NCBI RefSeq assembly: GCF_000299035.1
Contig: NZ_AKCS01000026.1
Location: 1-47,426, forward strand
Source of the DNA: Bacillus bingmayongensis
GTDB lineage: Bacteria; Bacillota; Bacilli; Bacillales; Bacillaceae_G
Direction: 5' to 3'
DNA: 47,426 nt
Every line of letters begins with the position of its first letter. Positions within the stretch are counted from its first letter, which is position 1. A program made the position numbers and the translations under genes. Shown in pieces: positions 44,294 to 47,426 of this stretch. The notes beneath the pieces were generated by a model. The model was not told where the DNA came from and did not search any database. It saw nothing but the letters and a program-made list of their open reading frames with translations.

Positions 44294-44328
44294 AAAACTC
44301 AATTCCTTATTAAAAGGGATTGAGTTTT
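44294..44328 (+). terminator. Terminator after membrane protein gene
   Basis: AAAACTCAAT / ATTGAGTTTT stem with inner CC/GG pairs, 26 bases past the stop. Confidence 0.7.
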
Positions 44329-44385
44329 GCTTAACATTAATATTCTTCATCTTTCTCAAAATTTTGCTGAAAGGAAAATTGATTA

Positions 44386-45906
44386 ATGAGAAATAGCTGT
44401 TTAAAAAGACTGATTTTTCTTATAGTTACATTAATTTTATTATTCAATTTTAGTGTTGTAACAACAAATGCATATTCAAAAAGGGAAATAAATAACGTTC
44501 TCAAATTAAAGGAACTACAGGATATTATTTCTTATTCTTTGAAAGGAGATAATGCCCCAGGAGCATCAATAACTATTACAAACGGGGCAGAAGTAATATA
44601 TGGTCAGTACGGTTTCAGTAATATAAAAGAGAAAACACCTATAACTACGGATACTTTATTTGAACTAGGTTCTACAACAAAAGCATTTACTGCCTTAGCT
44701 ATGTTGATACTGGAAGATGAAGGAATATTATCTCTTAAAGATAGCGTTTCAAAATATGTGCCATGGTTTAATGTGAATTTTAATGGAGAAAAAGTTGAAA
44801 TTACTATCGAACAACTTATACACCACTCAAGTGGTTTGCCAGAGAAAACCATTAACAAATTTCCAAAAGGAACTTCTCATAATCTCCTTGAAAAAACGGT
44901 TCGTTTATCGGAAGGAATCACTTTAGACTTCTATCCGGGAACACACTTCGAATATGCCAATATTGGATACGACTTACTAGCGTATATTCTTGAAATGGCA
45001 ACTGGTCAAAAATACGAGGATTTTGTAAAAGAAAAAATTTTACTACCACTAGGAATGAATAATAGTTATTACAATTTAAAAGAAGCAGAAAAAACTGGTG
45101 ATATGGCGCAAGGATACTTACCATTCTTCTTTAGAACTTCTGAATATGATGCACCTAGATATCAAGGCTCATTAGCTGACGGATATTTAATTACTTCTTC
45201 AAAAGATATGGGAATTTGGTTAAATGCACAATTAGGAAGTGGTGACGTTCCCAAGCAGCTTGCACGCCTTATTAAGAAATCACACACAATTAACAATGAT
45301 ATCATTGTTGGTGAATCTAAAAATAAACCTTTATACTATGCATACGGATGGATAGTAACAAAAGATGGTTCATATATTACTCACAGTGGAGAAAATCCTA
45401 GTTTCACATCAAATATAATTATCCTTCCGAAAAAAGATGTGGCTATTGGAGTGCAATCAAACAGCCCAGGAAGCCAAACAATCAATATTTCTCAAAATAT
45501 AATGAATCATCTTAACAACGAACCACAAACGAATATGACGTTTAGTCAAGGTTCCATGGATAAAATTTTTAGTATTGGCATTCTGATATTGACTGTACTA
45601 ATTATACTTGTAATGATTTTTATTAGTACGATGAGAAAACGTATTAATAAAAAAAACGAAATAAACTTCAAAAAAGAGAAACTTTGGTTTGCTGTAAAAA
45701 TGATTACTGGATTATTCTTTATGATTATACTTGTTATATGGCCATATCTAATAGATTATTCATTTAATATGGTTCTAGTATGGATGCCATTCACTCAAAT
45801 TATTTTCAATGTACTGTGTGCTTTTTTAACAACATTGTTACTAATTTCTTCAATGATTAGGTTTAACATTATAAAACAAATAAATTTCAAACAAAATAAT
45901 GTTTGA
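44386..45906 (+). CDS. Serine beta-lactamase-family hydrolase with C-terminal membrane helices
   Basis: 506 residues. Signal/anchor 8-29, then a class C beta-lactamase/PBP4*-like domain (about 40-385): S96-T-T-K99 catalytic tetrad start, YAN at 190-192 and HSG in THSGENPSFTSN. Three hydrophobic segments (about 395-415, 432-455, 463-485) follow, so the enzyme sits outside, tethered to the membrane. Family members are D-amino-acid peptidases, esterases or penicillin-binding proteins (FmtA/PbpE type); resistance activity is not implied. AAAGGA lies before ATG. Confidence 0.85.
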   Translation: MRNSCLKRLIFLIVTLILLFNFSVVTTNAYSKREINNVLKLKELQDIISYSLKGDNAPGASITITNGAEVIYGQYGFSNIKEKTPITTDTLFELGSTTKAFTALAMLILEDEGILSLKDSVSKYVPWFNVNFNGEKVEITIEQLIHHSSGLPEKTINKFPKGTSHNLLEKTVRLSEGITLDFYPGTHFEYANIGYDLLAYILEMATGQKYEDFVKEKILLPLGMNNSYYNLKEAEKTGDMAQGYLPFFFRTSEYDAPRYQGSLADGYLITSSKDMGIWLNAQLGSGDVPKQLARLIKKSHTINNDIIVGESKNKPLYYAYGWIVTKDGSYITHSGENPSFTSNIIILPKKDVAIGVQSNSPGSQTINISQNIMNHLNNEPQTNMTFSQGSMDKIFSIGILILTVLIILVMIFISTMRKRINKKNEINFKKEKLWFAVKMITGLFFMIILVIWPYLIDYSFNMVLVWMPFTQIIFNVLCAFLTTLLLISSMIRFNIIKQINFKQNNV

Positions 45907-45969
45907 TTACCTAGGGTGTTTGCAAAAAAAGATATCACATATTCTTTTTGTAGATTCTGTATTTTCAAC

Positions 45970-46560
45970 GTATTCGTGTATTGGATTCTACACATTTTCA
46001 GGTTCCAACTAAATTTATTTCTACATACCAAGGTTCAGGAGGAAGTGGTCAAAGTGCTGGCTTGAAAATTCAATTAGAACACGATTTATTAAGTGGTTAA
46101 TTTTTACATATTCATGTAGGTTCGGGAAAACACAATGATAAAACGTTTGGCTCTACTTGCTTAACGTCACTTCAACCACGTGATGTATGTATACGTGATT
46201 TAGGTTATTTCGTCTTATAAGATCTACATGCTATAGGCAAGTGTGGTGTTTATTTCATTTCACGATTAAAACTCTATACTCGTATATATCAAAAGAATAA
46301 AGAACCTGAATACTTTCAAAATGGAACAATAAAAAAGCATTCTGAGTACATTCAACTAGATATGGTGCAATTTATTGCCCAATTACAGTCTGGTGAAACA
46401 TATGAGATTCCTGAGATTTATCTTAGAATGTATCAAAAACTTCTTGCAAGATTGATCATGTATAAATTACCTGAGACACAAATGAAACGTAGGCAAAAGG
46501 ATTTAGCATGTATGGTGAGGCCCTGCCGATTAAAATCCACTCTAAAAGAACGTATGTGCT
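45970..46560 (+). pseudogene. IS231 transposase, C-terminal part, with stop codons
   Basis: In one frame: [38 protein letters not shown], then TAA, then [19 protein letters not shown] and RDLGYFVL, second TAA, DLHAIGKCGVYFISRLKLYT ... Both stops fall where the family has other residues. The start of the gene is missing. A fossil copy. Confidence 0.85.
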
Positions 46561-46603
46561 ATAATGTTTTTATTTAAAAAATTACGAAAGGTTGTAGAAA
46601 TGA

Positions 46604-47038
46604 ATGTTAAATCAATTTTTATTTACAAGGGTAGGACATAATTATATTCCAACTACAAATATTGATACGTCTATTAAATGGTATACTCAAAATCTGGGGC
46701 TTAAATTGATTAATAAATTTGAAGACCGTGGGTCATATATTGCGGTTTTACATTATCCTCATAAAAATGCAATTGCTACTTTATTGATTCAAACAGAGAA
46801 CAACAATCCTTTAGAAATAATAAGAAATGAGAAAGCATTTCCTGTGATTGCATTAAATTGTGAAGATATTGAATATACCCATAATCAGCTAAAAGAAAAG
46901 GGAATTGAAGTTGAAGATATTAAGGTATTAGGGCAAGGGGAAGCTAAATATTTTTATTTCAGAGATAATGAAGAAAACTTGTTAGAGGCAACCTGGTCAA
47001 TTTGGGATCCCCTAGATAAGATAAGAGAAGGATGGTAG
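46604..47038 (+). CDS. VOC-superfamily protein (glyoxalase/bleomycin-resistance-like)
   Basis: 144 residues with one VOC module: IPTTNIDTSIKWYTQNLGLK (first strand-helix), INKFEDRGSYIAVLHYPHKN, and a second beta-alpha half ending YFYFRDNEENLLEATW with the metal-ligand Glu position. Could be a dioxygenase, lyase or antibiotic binder; ligands suggest metal binding. Start taken at ATG 46604; an ATG at 46600 in another frame is nearer GAAAGG, so the true N-terminus may be altered. Sits between IS231 fragments. Confidence 0.7.
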   Translation: MLNQFLFTRVGHNYIPTTNIDTSIKWYTQNLGLKLINKFEDRGSYIAVLHYPHKNAIATLLIQTENNNPLEIIRNEKAFPVIALNCEDIEYTHNQLKEKGIEVEDIKVLGQGEAKYFYFRDNEENLLEATWSIWDPLDKIREGW

Positions 47039-47056
47039 GGTCCTGTTGCAAAGTTT
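47039..47056 (+). repeat. Solo IS6 end
   Basis: GGTCCTGTTGCAAAGTTT, one base different from the ends of the 809-bp IS6 copies, with no element attached. Left by IS6-mediated deletion; it cuts the IS231 fragment that follows. Confidence 0.7.
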
Positions 47057-47190
47057 CTTCTAAATCAGAAAACTAACGTTTTTGCTTTATAAATCCGATT
47101 TCTCTTGCAAGTTCTTCTAAGAATACAGGTGTAACATATCGTTGTAATTCTTCCTCAAATGGTTGAAGTTCATCTTAAGTCGAAAGATTC
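47057..47190 (-). pseudogene. IS231 transposase N-terminal fragment
   Basis: Reads [38 protein letters not shown] on the minus strand, similar to the N-terminus at 41243. One internal stop and truncation at the IS6 end make it dead. Its leader runs to the IS231 end at 47264..47283 and contains a hairpin AACGTTATTCTTTCTAA / TTAGAAAGAATAACGTT. Confidence 0.75.
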
Positions 47191-47261
47191 ACAAAAAACG
47201 TTATTCTTTCTAATCTAGTTTGTTTAGAAAGAATAACGTTTTTTGTACTTGGGGATAATAA

Positions 47262-47318
47262 AATTTCTTAAGTTGATGGGCATGGGGTTCCACCCTATGT
47301 CCATCAACTTAAGAAATT
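47262..47318. repeat. Two IS231 ends back to back around a GGGNNNNNCCC target
   Basis: TTTCTTAAGTTGATGGGCAT (47264..47283) and ATGTCCATCAACTTAAGAAA (47297..47316) point away from each other, 13 bases apart. The gap holds GGG-TTCCA-CCC, the known target type of IS231. The left end belongs to the fragment at 47057..47190; the right end to another element. Confidence 0.8.
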
Positions 47319-47388
47319 AATTATTTCCCTAAATAAAAAAATGAACTGAATTTTCATGGACAACTATGAAGAGATAAAACTTTCGTTT

Positions 47389-47426
47389 GGGGTACTGCCA
47401 CATCGCTATCAAGCTAACAAAACAAA
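47389..47426 (+). repeat. GGGG-type transposon end (copy B)
   Basis: GGGGTACTGC then CACATCGCTATCAAGCTAAC up to the last base, 38 bases. Same core as 150..187, opposite direction. Confidence 0.5.

Noticed and set aside
44386-45906. Reading the beta-lactamase-family gene as an antibiotic-resistance gene
   Set aside because: STTK/YAN motifs are shared by peptidases and esterases, and the three C-terminal membrane helices are unlike true beta-lactamases.
40695-46560. IS231-derived mobile cassette (MIC) carrying 41623..45906
   Set aside because: IS231 remnants flank the block, but no matching IS231 terminal repeats are found at its edges, so a cassette cannot be supported.

Overview
The window looks like a plasmid, or nearly all of one, from the Bacillus cereus group. 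It is AT-rich and carries a tubulin-type partition cassette (tubY, tubZ, tubR) of the pXO1/pBtoxis kind. It also has two further replication-type proteins facing each other across an iteron array, and many insertion sequences of families common in B. cereus/thuringiensis plasmids (IS6, IS231/IS4, IS3, Tn3-type ends). The two ends of the window carry matching repeat ends that would pair if joined, so it may be a circle cut at an arbitrary point. That is inference.

Layout. 0-3 kb: a MarR regulator with an AtpI-like membrane protein, then cardiolipin synthase. 3-10 kb: a YhgE/Pip-like exporter; a broken gapN; a full self-sufficient P450 (CYP102, BM3-like) with its divergent TetR repressor. The divergent promoter and 5' part of tetR also occur as a decayed second copy beside the exporter. 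10-21 kb: an IS6-bounded accessory block with a thermolysin-like protease, a decayed integrase cut by a 262-bp Tn3-type miniature element, two small membrane-anchored proteins, a repetitive LPXTG surface protein, nested IS6 copies, a HAD phosphatase, a small lipoprotein and a cupin cut by IS6. 21-28 kb: an IS3 element inside a long gene-free AT-rich zone with degenerate 100-bp repeats, then tubY, tubZ and tubR and a palindrome-rich zone upstream of tubR. 28-34 kb: BcrC-like phosphatase, a CPBP protease/XRE regulator pair, a leader with three repeat-plus-hairpin units before a 93-aa protein, a CcdC-like protein and a YezG-like protein. 34-39.3 kb: a 566-aa Rep-like protein, about 0.8 kb of iterons, and a 574-aa putative initiator. 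39.8-47.4 kb: IS6 and IS231 debris around a TetR-controlled membrane-protein cluster, a serine beta-lactamase-like hydrolase and a VOC-family protein.

How it may work together. Maintenance seems to rest on tubRZ segregation plus one or two initiator systems around the iterons. The 93-aa protein duplicates the N-terminal domain of the 566-aa Rep-like protein, and both genes share leader features: the same Shine-Dalgarno/start context and a TATAG..GTATCC..GG motif. This suggests a common regulatory loop and is the most interesting candidate system in the window. The cargo is mostly envelope functions (cardiolipin, undecaprenyl-PP recycling, surface adhesin, exporter, hydrolase) plus fatty-acid oxidation by the P450. 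IS6 copies appear to have driven several deletions and truncations.
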